Positions 38,942 to 51,165 of a stretch of 64,000 nucleotides of DNA are shown here, in pieces (positions within the stretch are counted from its first letter, which is position 1; each line of letters opens with the position of its first letter). The stretch comes from Sipunculus nudus (lineage: Eukaryota; Annelida; Sipuncula; Golfingiida; Sipunculidae), in assembly GCA_026874595.1 (NCBI GenBank), contig CM049321.1:18258979-18322978 (forward strand). The letters are read 5' to 3'. Both the position numbers and the translations under genes were made by a program. The notes under the pieces were generated by a model. The model did no database searches and had not been told where the DNA came from. It saw nothing but the letters and a program-made list of their open reading frames with translations.

Positions 38942-39290
38942 AGATGGAATGATGTCATGTGAAAACGTCGGGCCAGGCATGCACCAAGCACTCGCTATAT
39001 ACCGCTAGATCACCAGTCAAATTATTTGTTCCTTAGAGCAAAATCTCCTCAGCAGACATCAGAATACATAAGAATAACGTAGCATAGGCTTATATGTTTT
39101 TTATAGCATTAACACAAAATTTCGTCTGTTCCAATGGGCTACATGGACACAAGCCCTCTAATTGACTTTTATACCTTACGTTGATCGTTAAGGTGTTTCA
39201 TCATTGTATAAGCTAGGAGACAATGTAATCTCAATCACTCGCACCATATTAGGTCTGGTTCATAATAAAGGTCTCGTCTAACGTCTGTTT
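38942..39290 (+). terminator. VWD gene 3' UTR and poly(A) signal
   Basis: Non-coding sequence after the stop. AATAAA at 39264-39269 followed by a T/G-rich stretch (GTCTGTTTGTCTTCATTGTG) fits a cleavage and polyadenylation site near 39290. Confidence 0.7.
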
Positions 39291-39375
39291 GTCTTCATTG
39301 TGTTTCCTAATTGTATATACGTTCGAAGTATAAAATACTAAGGTGAAAAGAACAAATAATTGTTCTACCTTATGT

Positions 39376-39445
<70 letters not shown>

Positions 39446-40469
39446 AGGCACGGCGGTATGCTGATTTCTATGTGTCGGTCCTTGTTACCATGAGGAACCG
39501 GAAAAAAAAAAATCGTAACATGTACACATCAATGCATCGAAAGTTTTGCCAAATACGAATTCAGCAAGCCGAATCAGCAAATAAGGAATCTCTCCTCATT
39601 TATTTAGTCAAAACCAAATTTATCCGAAAGCCGCATTTCACATTCTGTAGATAAGGCATCTTACTTAACCGGAATAAGTATCCATTGGTATACGGGATCT
39701 TGCAACCTCCGCATAACCAAAACGATATGCTGGAGTGACGTTATTATACGCCGAGTTCACACATCCGCTTGTGTACGCTCTGCATGGATATCCGCAAACA
39801 AATAAGAAAATTGCAATAAGTATTTTCACCGTCAAACGTTTGCATTGTTTATTTTTCACAATTAGTTACATTGTCGACTCAACTGATGTATACTGTTATA
39901 TACTGTTCATTTATGTTGAAGATATTTGGTGGGGTTCTAAATGAGGACAACCAGGAACAGAATCATAGTATTCTTATGATAAAACTATTATTTACGGCAG
40001 TGGCTCCTTGACACGAAAGACAAGATAAACAACACTACTTTTAACAGTTCACAAGCGATAAAATTTACTGCAACAAATCGTCGGATGCCATCAGGGATAA
40101 AAAAGATAATTAAGATTTAATTTTAAACTTGTGGTTTGACTTTTCCAGAATATTTAAAAGACAATATTTATCATACTTTGATGCTAATATTGAACCTACA
40201 GGTAATGAACCCCCAGCATCAGGCCAGTTGTATATCTAGCAATTTACATTAATATGATGTTTTATAATTTAAAGGACCCTAAATTAAAGATAATTTGTAT
40301 ATATCAATTTTTCTCAATGAGCCGAACAACCTGTTTGCTGTAATCGCCTAATTTTCATTTTCTAAATATATAACTCTATCTGAGCATGCAACTAACTTAC
40401 TCGATGATCACATGATAACTCTGACACCGAACACTTCAAGACGAGAGTGGCCTTTAGATTTTGGTCGAT
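39291..40469. other. Intergenic, (TA)n at 39379-39440
   Basis: Between the VWD gene and the Ty3/Gypsy relic. Only a long TA tract is recognised. Confidence 0.5.
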
Positions 40470-42240
40470 TGCCTGATGTATTTCAGTCCACGTTCGATTG
40501 GTAAGGTCTGACCTAAGGTGTTCAACAGAATGTACGGAGTTGTGATCATTGAACTGGAACTGGGCCGCTTCGATTACCTGACTTTGGAGGAATCAAAGAG
40601 CGGTTAAGGCAATATTAAGTCATAATGGACCATTTTATGCGATTAGCTGTCGCCGTAACTCTAAAAAAACAAACCGCTCTGACGAGTGCCGTGTACCTTT
40701 TGACAACATTCTTGTGCATTTGGGGTTTATAGCGAGACGTCATAGCGACCAGGGTAGACATTTTGACTCTGAAATCATCAGGAATCTCAGTCAACATTGT
40801 GGAATCAGGATTGGCCGCACTTCTCTCTATTATAATCAAGGAAATGGTCTCTGTAAAAGGTTTCAATGAAGCACCTGGGGATCAGTACCCAACGAGACGT
40901 CCAGGATTAATAGTCACACCATTTTACTACATGTTTGAACGTAACCCTCGACTGCCAGAAGGAAAATGAATATATTTTAGATAAATCTGCCCTTGATTCG
41001 CACCTTCTCACACTGATTACAATCAAGTGACTTACCGTGATAACACCATGCGGCAAAACTGACACTACGAGTGAGAATTTGGATCGTCAAGATGTTTGAT
41101 GAGTACATGAAAAATCAAATCCAACTTTGTAAAATTCTTAACATTCAAGCAAGAAACATTAATAGACAATACTCCGTCCATGTTTGCACAGAGCATATCC
41201 ACTATAATATGAATCAATTAAATAGTTTGTGCTTAAAAGCAATTAATAAATGGACCAAAGTTAACATGGAACGATTAGAAATCACTGTTCGACCCAGAGC
41301 AAATGCCAAATCCAGAGGTTTAATTCACAATCTTAAACCGCAGTAAATTATTCACTGAGATAGACCTTACGAAGGGATACAGGCAAATACTTGTAGCCGT
41401 CGCCTCATGTTGTAAAATGGCATTTGTGATTCCAGATGGTCACTATCAATATTGTGTGTTGCCATTTTGATTGAAAATCCTGTATTCACCAGGGTGATAT
41501 TGAACGTCCTGGAAGGCCCAAATGTCGTAACTAACATCGGCATCTTAATCCACACCATTACTAGGTGAGAGTAGTCCGTACGCTCAGAGAAGTGTTAGGA
41601 CGTTAATCTCGCCGCGAAACCGTTTAACACTTTGGTGGGGCTTATGGTTGCTAGGTCATAGAGTATGTACGGGTTGCATAACAACTGATCCCGTGTTACT
41701 AAAAAACACACAGGCAACCGAGGGCCTACTACAAAGAAAGCGCTTATGCCTTCAATAAGCTCACGGGTTATTACCTCAAGTTTGTCCCAAATCATTTGCA
41801 AATAGCTGTGCCACTGTCTGATTTAACACGTAAGGGTCAACCTAACGGGATCACCTATGGGGAGCCACAAGGAAATGCGTATCCGACTTTGAAGGCAAGT
41901 CTAGTGAACACTCCCCCCAGGCTATGACTGCCGGATATTCGGAGGCAGTCTATCGTACGATGTGATGCATGACGGTATATTAAATCCGGTCGCGTACGGA
42001 AGTAGGAAACTATTGCAGAGAGAGCAAAATTACTTGGTAGTCGAGCCAGGGTGTTTGTCAATCGTTTTGGCGATCAAAAAAATTTGACAAGCATTTGGCT
42101 TGCAGGAAATTCAAGGCCCAGACTGAACATTAACTCTCAAGTTGCATTACTTCGTCCAAAAGCATAAACAAACTAGTGTTGAGATGGGCTTTAATATTGT
42201 TAGAGGACCAGCTTGATATCCAAACTGTAAAGGGAAACTT
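40470..42240 (+). pseudogene. Decayed Ty3/Gypsy-type pol (integrase, then RT and RNase H)
   Basis: Three pol parts are legible with many frameshifts and stops. The integrase core (about 40625-40970) has MDHFMRLAVAV, then in another frame ARRHSDQGRHFDSEI, GNGLCKRFNEA, and TPFYYMFERNPRLPEG. Reverse transcriptase (about 41310-41560) has FTEIDLTKGYRQI, MAFVIPDGHYQY, and a catalytic YxDD position now reading NIGI. RNase H (about 41700-42235) has KLTGYYLKFVPN, LSDLTRKGQPN, RCDA, NPVAYGSRKLLQREQNY. Inactive. Integrase lies before RT, the reverse of standard Ty3/Gypsy. Confidence 0.8.
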
Positions 42241-42551
42241 AAAGTATGGCCAGGATTTTTTTAAAGAGTTGTAAGCAAGTTAGTCCATTAGAATTAGAGC
42301 AGCGGATGACTCTAAAGCATGAGTCAGGCCAACATTCTGTAGAAAATACATTACTTTATAATGTTTGTTTAAAGGTGCAAGTGTGTTACGAAGTGAATCG
42401 TTTCCAGTTTTTTTTCTTGTGGGTTGCTTTTCTTGGGATTTGAGGTATCTATGGTTTGAAAGGAGCGTAATTCCGCCGCTTAGTCTAGTATCCTGAAACA
42501 ATAGCGGTTCCCGGTCCAAAGGTGACTTTGATTCCTTTAGTTATGCAATAA

Positions 42552-42960
42552 TTGAGCTGTGCGGAGGGCAGGCTATTGTTTTTCCCCAGCATACTTAGTA
42601 TTCAGCGTGCTCGTGAATATAAATGAGCCTCAGTAACTAAAGGGGTCCCAGGCATTGTATGGTACTTATGAATATAGTTTAGCATCCAGGGTACTACAGT
42701 ATATATAAGAATCGCATACACGGACTATACACACTCGAGTCAGTCTTCGGTGTCCAGAAGTCAGCCATCCGTCAGTTGGGGTTCAGTGCTGCCAGTTGAA
42801 GTCCAGTGCTGCCAGTAGTGGATAAAGTGTCACCGGTAGGGAATACAGGGCCTCCTGTTGGATTTCAGTGCCGACAGTGGGGATCCAGTGCCGCCGGTAA
42901 GGAATCCAGTGTAAGTGCCTTTAACCTAAACCGCAAACATAAAACCTAATGTATATTATT
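42552..42960 (+). repeat. Candidate 3' LTR of the Ty3/Gypsy relic
   Basis: After the RNase H remains, a segment starting around TGTGCGGAGGGCAGG has TATATAAGA at about 42700, then a degenerate tandem block built on CAGTGCTGCCAGT (about 42780-42910). Position and TATA box fit an LTR promoter. No matching 5' LTR was found, so the edges are uncertain. Confidence 0.35.
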
Positions 42961-44913
42961 ATTTTGTGCATAAACTTTCCAACCCCTTAGCAGATCTAGT
43001 AAAATAACAGAAGGAGGCAGCAAGAAATTACGGGCACCATCGTTAAATTCAATCATGCGGTTAAACAAAATAAACAAAACTCGTAAAGAGCTGGCTCCTT
43101 GTTATTGAAGACAATAAAATCACCCAGATACAACGATTTGTTTGACTCAGTGACGATATGTGGTATAATCACACGATAATATGCATTTTTACCTACAACG
43201 TAGTACAGTGACCTCTTCTTAGGTGGCTATAGGGTCCAGACAGGACGTTTTGAAAAGAAAAAAATCAATACTTTGGTTAAACTCAAACTAAGCTATATAG
43301 TTATTTTGAAACCGTCTCGGAATACGTCGTCAAACAAAAATAAATAAATAAATAAATCTAACTGATTTTGTATGTTTCAGCAAACATCAGAGCTACCAGT
43401 TATTTGAATTATCTTTGAGAGCAATATTTTAAAACATTATTTCTGACTTATAAAGATCAGTTATCTTTCAGGCGTACTTTGAGCTGACAGTCAATTATAT
43501 TAAAAGATTTTTTAATGAAAAGTTAGAAATACATGTAATCATAAAAGCAAACTCAACGCCCAGATTCAATACAAACTCCAACCGTGATCAAGCTGTTGGA
43601 TTATTCCTACAGAAAATATAAAACATCCTCGGAGTTTAAGTTTAACATACCAATGCATTGCCGAAAGTAGGAGTTTTAGGAGCTTTGCAAGAGATATATC
43701 AACGCTTACTTTACAAAACAACCATAAAACCTGCACATATACATTAAGTTGGCACACTGCTATATCTCTATACATTTAGTTCATGCTGCCTTACTCTGTA
43801 CTATTAATGGATACACTCATATTAACATAGGAATTTCTTCAGGGTTTCTACATTTCATATACATCAAAATACTGGTGGCACATACCTGTGTCAGTAACTA
43901 AAATACATTAGTACGTTTTCTCACAATATAGGCCTACCTCAGGGCCTATCATATAACACAACACTTGTGCCATTGATCTACAGCATTTCTATATTTCCAG
44001 CCTCTCAGGGCCCTTTTTCATGTCATCTACGGCAATTCTATATTTCAAGCTGAAAAGGGCTATTTCTCATGTTATCTACGGCAATGTAATATCTCCAACC
44101 TGTCAGGGATGGTCACATACTCTAGTATTTCAAGCAAGCTGTAACTTCTGGATTGGTCCGTCTTCTACATTTTCACTCATCTTTATTGTATTTACATAAC
44201 TTTGTTAATGAATGGCAATTAATTAACAATTTCTCAGAACATTATTACCAAAAATGCAAGTTCGAATCACTATCTGCAAATTATTTGGTATACAGGCTGG
44301 TATGCTCGCCAATGTTAGATTTTTCCCACAGAAATATAACACAACACAGGAATTTAAGTTTAACATCACCAAATGGCTGATGTGCGTAGATATGGAGGGT
44401 GGTCAGTGCATGGGGTATACGCTTAAATAAAGATATGGAGGATTACGGACCACTCAATTTCGCTTATGCTTAACCATCTCCGCCTCCTTATACGCGGATA
44501 CCCCAGCTACTCCCTAAGTGACTTACCAACGAGCTATAGAGTTGTACCCCCAGACCGTCTACCGTGTAAGTGATAATAACCTCTCTCTAAATCATTAGCT
44601 GTGATTTATTTTCAAGGCATTAATTGGTGAGTCCACTTATAGTGTAGAGGGAGTATATGAAATATCCTTTTTTTACAGCAACATTTGCTGTACACTAAAA
44701 TGTCAAATCTTATATATTGTTAATTTAATGGTCAACATGACCCGGAGTGTTCGCAGCTATAGCGTTTGGTTTTATCTGTCATCCGGTTATCTTGTGGTCC
44801 GTTAAAAGGGTACAGACATGTGAGAGAGAAAAAGTAGAGTAATTGTAAGTAACCAAACAAATTTTAAAATATATATGTATGATGAAAGTGAATTGATCAG
44901 TATCTTTACATTC
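42961..44913. other. Intergenic, nothing recognised
   Basis: AT-rich non-coding sequence between the retroelement and the lectin pseudogene. Confidence 0.45.
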
Positions 44914-47055
44914 TGTAGACTTTTCATAAAGTCCATGGTGCTTGACCGCCTTCCATCTACATCCCTAGCGCCACTCCTCGAATCCGTTATGGACGATGTG
45001 ATCACCAAGAACTCGGCATACACTTATACTTTTATCCCAGTTTTCGTACTGAACTTCATTTCTAGTGGCCGCCCATGACCATTTTCGTGCAAAGATGTCG
45101 TACCTTCCGCTGGTCCAGTATATATCTGTTGGCTTTCCTGAAATGGACGTATTTAAGGATATCATCACTATCACTTTATATGCTATCGACTTGGGAGAAT
45201 TTATATTCTTTATTCAAATGTGAATTGACGGCAACCTACTGACAATATTTTGTATGGTTATCATAGAAAAAGTAGAACTTTATCCAGACACCAGGGAAAA
45301 TTCACCTTACACAAATATAGTAGGTATCGGTTAGAAACAATATTGTTTAATCCTGCTAAAATATATTTGTGTATTTCTGTGTATATATGTGCATATTATC
45401 AATATAAATATACATTGTGCATTTTCTACCCGAGTTGCTTGATGTGCTACTGTTCTTCCCTGGTCTCTATGCTGATTAGGTCACCGCCTGCTGCAGTACA
45501 TCTTTCTCGCGAGGCTTCCCACATCAATTTCTTCTCAATGACCCTGTAGCAAGATCGTCCCTGCCTTACTTTCCACATGAACGGCTTACCCCGGCCATCA
45601 GGACAAAGGCCTGTATATAACGTAAATATTACAGTGGTAATATATTTTATATGTCAACAACCTTATCTTTACCTTTCAGCGTGATGTTCAAAGAAGACTG
45701 AATTTACACGGTCAATAATATAAGTGTACTTTTATAACAGTAAATACCATGGTAATATAGATAATATTTATAACATATTCGGTTAATAATTGATCATCAG
45801 TCATTTTTGTTATCCTTCAGTCATCGAATATTATTTTACATCCAATTCCTACTACTAGTTATACAACTTTTTCCTACCAGTGTAATGAAAATTTCGGTCA
45901 CTGCGAACTATGTTTGTTTTCCATTTTTTCCGGATGTGTATATGGCTCTGAGTGTTAGCTGTTAGCCATTGCCCATTAGCCACCTGTTACTCTAGAAAAC
46001 ATTCACCCGCTCTCGAATATGCGTATATGGGCGAACATTGCTCCAGGAGCAATGACTGCTTAATGATGTCAGCCCAACGTATTTTTGAAACGAAGGCCTA
46101 CTCTAGATTCACTCTACCGGTGCAATTAAGTATTTTTTTAAGCATTCACGCGTTTACGCACACGTGTTGTTCGCGGTATTTATTCATGCAGTCGCGCATA
46201 TTCACATATACGCGGACGCGAGTTTTGAGTTGGACCTCGTAAGTTTTATGCTGGTATAGGGTCCAGAATATTGAAGAAAAGCAGCGTCAACATCTACCAT
46301 AAAATCAGTTTATTATGATCAATTACTAAAGGTTTCGGCGCTAATTAATTGACAATGATTTTCAGAGGTTTTCATCATAGTTAAGAGCGATACAAATGAA
46401 GCATAAACCCAGGTTGCATGAATGACAAGGTGTAGGACCAAATCATATTTTCAATATATACTTTAATATATATAATTTTCAGACAGTTATATAGACATGA
46501 TTTTGCTTTCAAAAAATGAGAATAGAATGATTATATATAGGATGAACTGTTTCTCATAAACCGTAATACTACGCTTCCCTACATAATAATTAGATATGTC
46601 TTCTGTGAGATTGCTAAATCAAGTAACTGTTAGATAACTGTACTTAAAAAGGGCTTGATTTATCTTTAAGTTTGGAAACACATCAAATTTATTTGAAAAT
46701 ATATGTTAATTTCATGCATGTATGGTTACACTGTATTACTACTCACAACTTCACTGTTATATTGGCGAATATACCTATATATTAAATGTATCAATATATT
46801 CGGTTTATATAAACAACAGAATTAAGTAAATTAATATACCGTTGCATAAACCTTTGTGGAATTTCCTGGCCTGTTTATAATATTATCCCCATGACAGTAG
46901 AGAGTGTCTCCTGCATGTCTGGGTCTATGCAGCGGGTTTTACTCATGTCTTGGTAACTGGGAGCAAGTGTGCTGTTTTCCTTCTTTTGCACTGCTGAATT
47001 TTGGTCATTTTCCAAACTGCACACAATTCTTGCTGAACATATAATACCTTTAAAG

Positions 47056-47109
<54 letters not shown>

Positions 47110-47244
47110 CTTTTAATTTTGCTGCATTGCGTATGTACGGGTTTATAAATTTGATCGACTGTAAATGATAACAGAACGTCTACATAAAATATTTGTAATA
47201 ATATTACCTGACAAAGGTATTATGATCATTCGATTTAACCCCAT
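44914..47244 (-). pseudogene. C-type lectin pseudogene, paralog of the 55-58 kb gene
   Basis: Same order as the intact gene. Signal exon 47244-47208 (MGLNRMIIIPLS, donor CAG/GTAATA). Exon 2 starts at 47047 (GIICSARIVCS ... VQKKENSTL) but has no usable donor before a stop. Lectin exon 3 is about 45610-45430 (LCPDGRGKPF, SCYRVIEKKLMW, AAGGDLISIE), with a TAG where the intact copy has GAG. Exon 4 starts at 45137 (IYWTSGRYDIFARKWSW, YENWD) with a TAG after FEEWR, and its last CTLD cysteine is replaced by Tyr. Two nonsense codons and the lost donor make it non-functional. Confidence 0.8.
47058..47106. repeat. (TA)n microsatellite
   Basis: TA tract just upstream (minus strand) of exon 2 of the lectin pseudogene. 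The intact copy lacks it. Confidence 0.9.
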
Positions 47245-47939
47245 GTTCCGAACTGGAGAATTCAGAATATGATCGGCTACTTGATGTCTATACTTGTACA
47301 GGTCGGTATAAGCCTGTATTATAAATCGACATATAGAAATATATAAACTACCAGATAATTAAATCAATGTAATTTACAATACATTTATATACATATATCT
47401 ATATATATTCCCATTAAATAATATGTTTGTGTTTATAAATAGTTTAAACTAGAAGTCCCCGCTGGAAGGGTCATCATCAAACTTTTGTTTATATTCACAG
47501 AACTGTCACGGGCCAAAAACCCATTCTCTGTTCACCTCCAGGACAAGGTCACTATAGAATATCCATGAATAGTTCATTATTACAATATATACGTGTATTA
47601 AAAATATGATTGACAGAAGTACACAAATGCCATGGCTATAAATATATCATACTGATTTAGTTTATGTCCAGTGTAATGGGATCTTTCTTGAGTGCTATCA
47701 TACTACTCTACATATTTTTATCAAAATCTATTCTTAACTTTAACCATATATAAGACATAATGTATCTTGCTATCTGGATAAGCCATAATTAATATTTTAG
47801 ATTTTCTAATACCCCTGTGCTCTCGTTAAAAATATGTTGGCTTTAATATTCTCAATTAAAATATGAAAAGACTAAAAAGCAATTTAAAATACACACAGAG
47901 ATTAGTATGTCAAAAATAATAATAATGCTACGAGATAAT

Positions 47940-48460
47940 TTCTCATATACCTTAACTCCTCAGGCACTGATTCTGTCTTCCTACCACATTATTGACTTTA
48001 AACCAATATATGTGTTTCAGCTCTGAGTACAACAATAGCTAAGTAGGATCCCTATATCGATCAACTCGTGCATTTCCATTAATTCGTCTCTTCTGTTAAT
48101 TATAACCCTTTCTTATTCAAACAGAGATGCGTTTAATCGATTTTCTGTCATGTAAAAGTTGTCTTCTGGTTATATTAGAGCTTATTGTTGCTCGAAACTA
48201 ACAAATGTCTAGGCAAAATATATTTGCAGTTATTTGAAATGTATACATTTGAAAGAACATTTGTGCGAAATGCAGCAGGAGAAATGAGAACCCATTCAGC
48301 TCAACTGCTCTAATGCAGTGTGATCCTATACAAGTATTACTGGTCCATAAGCCATACCCCGGTCATATCCAGGGCAAAAACTTACCCCTTAACCAAAGAA
48401 TAGCTTTATTATAATGATATAACCTTATGTAACATTGGCATAGAATCCTCCAAACTAAAC
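47940..48460. repeat. Lectin-unit upstream block, copy A
   Basis: Shares long stretches with 58150-58930, 61610-62240 and 62430-62700 (for example GATCAACTCGTGCA, TAACCCTTTCTTATTC, GATGCGTTTAATCGATT, TTATTATAATG). Lies upstream of the pseudogene's signal exon, so it is part of the duplicated unit. Confidence 0.6.
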
Positions 48461-48959
48461 TTTGGCATGAAAATTCAGATTCCCTAAAAAATTAATGAAT
48501 AGTGCTTTGGGTGTCCCAACTGTTACAGACAGGAAAATGTGAATGAAACATAACGGTACAGGTGGCGGCGCCAAAGCAATAATTTACGAGGACTTACTGA
48601 GAAATACCTGTCCAGCTTGGATACGCAGTGAAATGGCAACCACACACATGGCAGCTAAATTTTTTTGTTTCTTTACTTCAGGGATATATGTTTTTTTTTT
48701 TAATTTATTATTGAATTTATATCACATATACTACATAACTCATTCGACAGTTCAATGTATTTAAAAGAAAAAACTTCGGGGCAATATGTTTATTATAGTT
48801 TCTGCTCGCCGACCATATTCAGTAAGTTTTATCCCTTTGGATGTTTTGTTCTGGCTCCAACACTATACAGCGTGGTCTTCTGGTCATATGATCAAGGGGC
48901 GAGAAACACTTTTTTAGGGTCCCGCAAAATGGAAGCCAGTGGTGCAATGTGAAAGACAT

Positions 48960-51165
48960 CCCAAAAAGAAATAAAAACGTTGGGGAAAACCTTGCGGACC
49001 TTATAAAGGACTACAAATCAGTGACAAGATAAGTGGCTTACATACTGATATTACAATACATTTAATGCCATAAACAACATATAAGAAAAAAAAACTATAA
49101 AAGAAATTTTCAAAAATTAGAAATGGGACTTAATGCCCTTGACCAACGTGTTTCCGTGCTCGAAAAGCGTAAAAACATGACGACAGAATAACCCGCATAA
49201 TTGCATAAGGAGATTACCTTCTTGAAAGGGAAAACACTCTGAAAGAACTGGAATTAGATATAATTAAAAAAAAAAATTCAGAGGGGGTAAATGAACAGTA
49301 GAGATACTCCAGGGAATAGAATATTAGAATTATCCGGATGAAAAAGAAAGGAACGGCGGAGAAATGTTTAAATACAGCCGCTAGAATAATTACAACACAT
49401 AAAATTCTGGAGACGTAGGGGAAGGAGAAATTTAAAGTAAAAAAAAGAAAATGCACACAGGACCAGTAGAAAAGGTGAAAGACCCAGACATATGCCTGTA
49501 CGTTTTCACAGCAGACTGGTGAGAAACGAAGTGCTGAAACAAGCCAAAAAAATAAAATAAAAGACTGAGACATGCTTTTTACAGGAGACCGTACAGCAAG
49601 GACTAAAACACAAAACAAAGGGCCATACAACAAATGAATGCAGCATATAATGAAGAAACACGCATGAAGTTTTAGCGGGGACAACAACTGTCTATCAAGA
49701 GTGAACTGGTGCCAATACAAACCGGCAAGCAGAAAACCCTTGAGGGATCTTAAGACATAAGATAAAGATTTTTTTCCATGTTCCACGTAGTTATTCCATA
49801 ATTTATGGTTTATAATCCCTTACAAAAGTTACCAATGGCTTCTTAACAATATAAGCTGATATGAAAAGACACGTGGCCGAGCCTTAGCGCAACTTTGAGA
49901 TGGCCCCCTCATACGGAAGACTACTGCAGAGGAGTCCTGACTGGTAGTTTTCTTGGTAATTAAGTCATCAGAATTATTGAGAGGGGGCACTGCGTCAAAA
50001 ATAATACCTAAGCGCCACCACTGGTGTTTCGAAGACACTAATGAAAGGCTACATGGCGATGTAAACACTATACACGGGCTATGAGTACGAGACGGGACCC
50101 AAGAGGGGATAAACGGTCCAGAGTCCAGGGGCAGGGAGTGATATATCACATTTACATATTTTCTTCATTGTTTTATTTATTTAGATCTATAGAGCAATAA
50201 TGTTACTTTGGGAATCAAAATTTTGGTACTGTTGGCCAGGATTATCCCTAAATATCACCAAGGTACATCAGGCATGGTTTTGTATTCATATATGTTTTCT
50301 GTTGCAGCTCTTTTAGTGGTGAACGTTTTGTGTATAATCACGTAGACATATAGGTCATAAGGTCAGGTCATTTATATTCTTATATTCATATTGTAGCAGG
50401 TTAAGCAACAAAAAGGGCTGAATGTCCTATTATTATTGCCAGAACCATTAGACGGTCTTAAATTTATATACTGTAATGTCGAATAAATAAAGAAGTGAAG
50501 ATTAAGTCCATTAATGTCCTTGGTTTGTTTAATTTTATACTGGTCTAACAGGAAAAATGACATGGGGAAACATTTTATGCAAGAAGCCCATATCGGTAAC
50601 AGAACTGAATGCAAATGGAAGACAGAATTGGGTCATAGTGTGTTATTTAGCCATTGGAACTCAAACAAAAGGGGCAAAGCTATTTAAAATAAAAAAAAAA
50701 ACATATCCTGTGAAATTTTACAGCAATTTTTTATTCTATACGATTGTATATTGATAATGATAAATTAATATTAGCCAATATTTATCAACCAAATATTGAC
50801 TGGGGTGGGAGGATTATTATATACGATTGTATATTGATAATGGTAATTTAACATTAGTCAATATTTATAAACCAAATATGCATTCACCAAGCTTGAAGAA
50901 TTATTTTAAAAGATAGAAAGTATATCTAAAGACCATAGAATTATTGGAAGAAATCGGAATTGAATCTTTGATTTACGGTTAGACCAGACTAAAGAGTGTC
51001 TTAGTAATAACAAATAGTTTAAGAATACATGGAAGAAACGCAGTGAAGTGATATTTGGAGACTGTGTATTCCAGATAAAATACAATATACTTGGTCCTGT
51101 AATATACCATCACCTGCAAGAAGTCGACTAGATTATTTTTGTATCATGTGGTCTGAAAGGAATGG
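48960..51165 (+). mobile_element. L1-like LINE relic (ORF1 and endonuclease parts)
   Basis: ORF1 remains: MGLNALDQRVSVLEKRK (coiled coil, from 49123), then MNAAYNEETRMKF near 49635 in the C-terminal domain. ORF2 endonuclease remains in shifting frames: QEAHIGNRTECKWKTELGHS, SHWNSNKRG (about 50575-50690), ANIYQPN, then IWRLCIPDKIQYTW and ARSRLDYF (about 51050-51140). The endonuclease part has an internal tandem duplication of about 84 bp (50731-50814 and 50815-50880). No reverse transcriptase recognised. Many stops: dead. Confidence 0.7.

Noticed and set aside
49214-49786. 190-codon minus-strand frame
   Set aside because: It is antisense to the LINE ORF1 remains; hydrophobic content comes from the A/T-rich complement.
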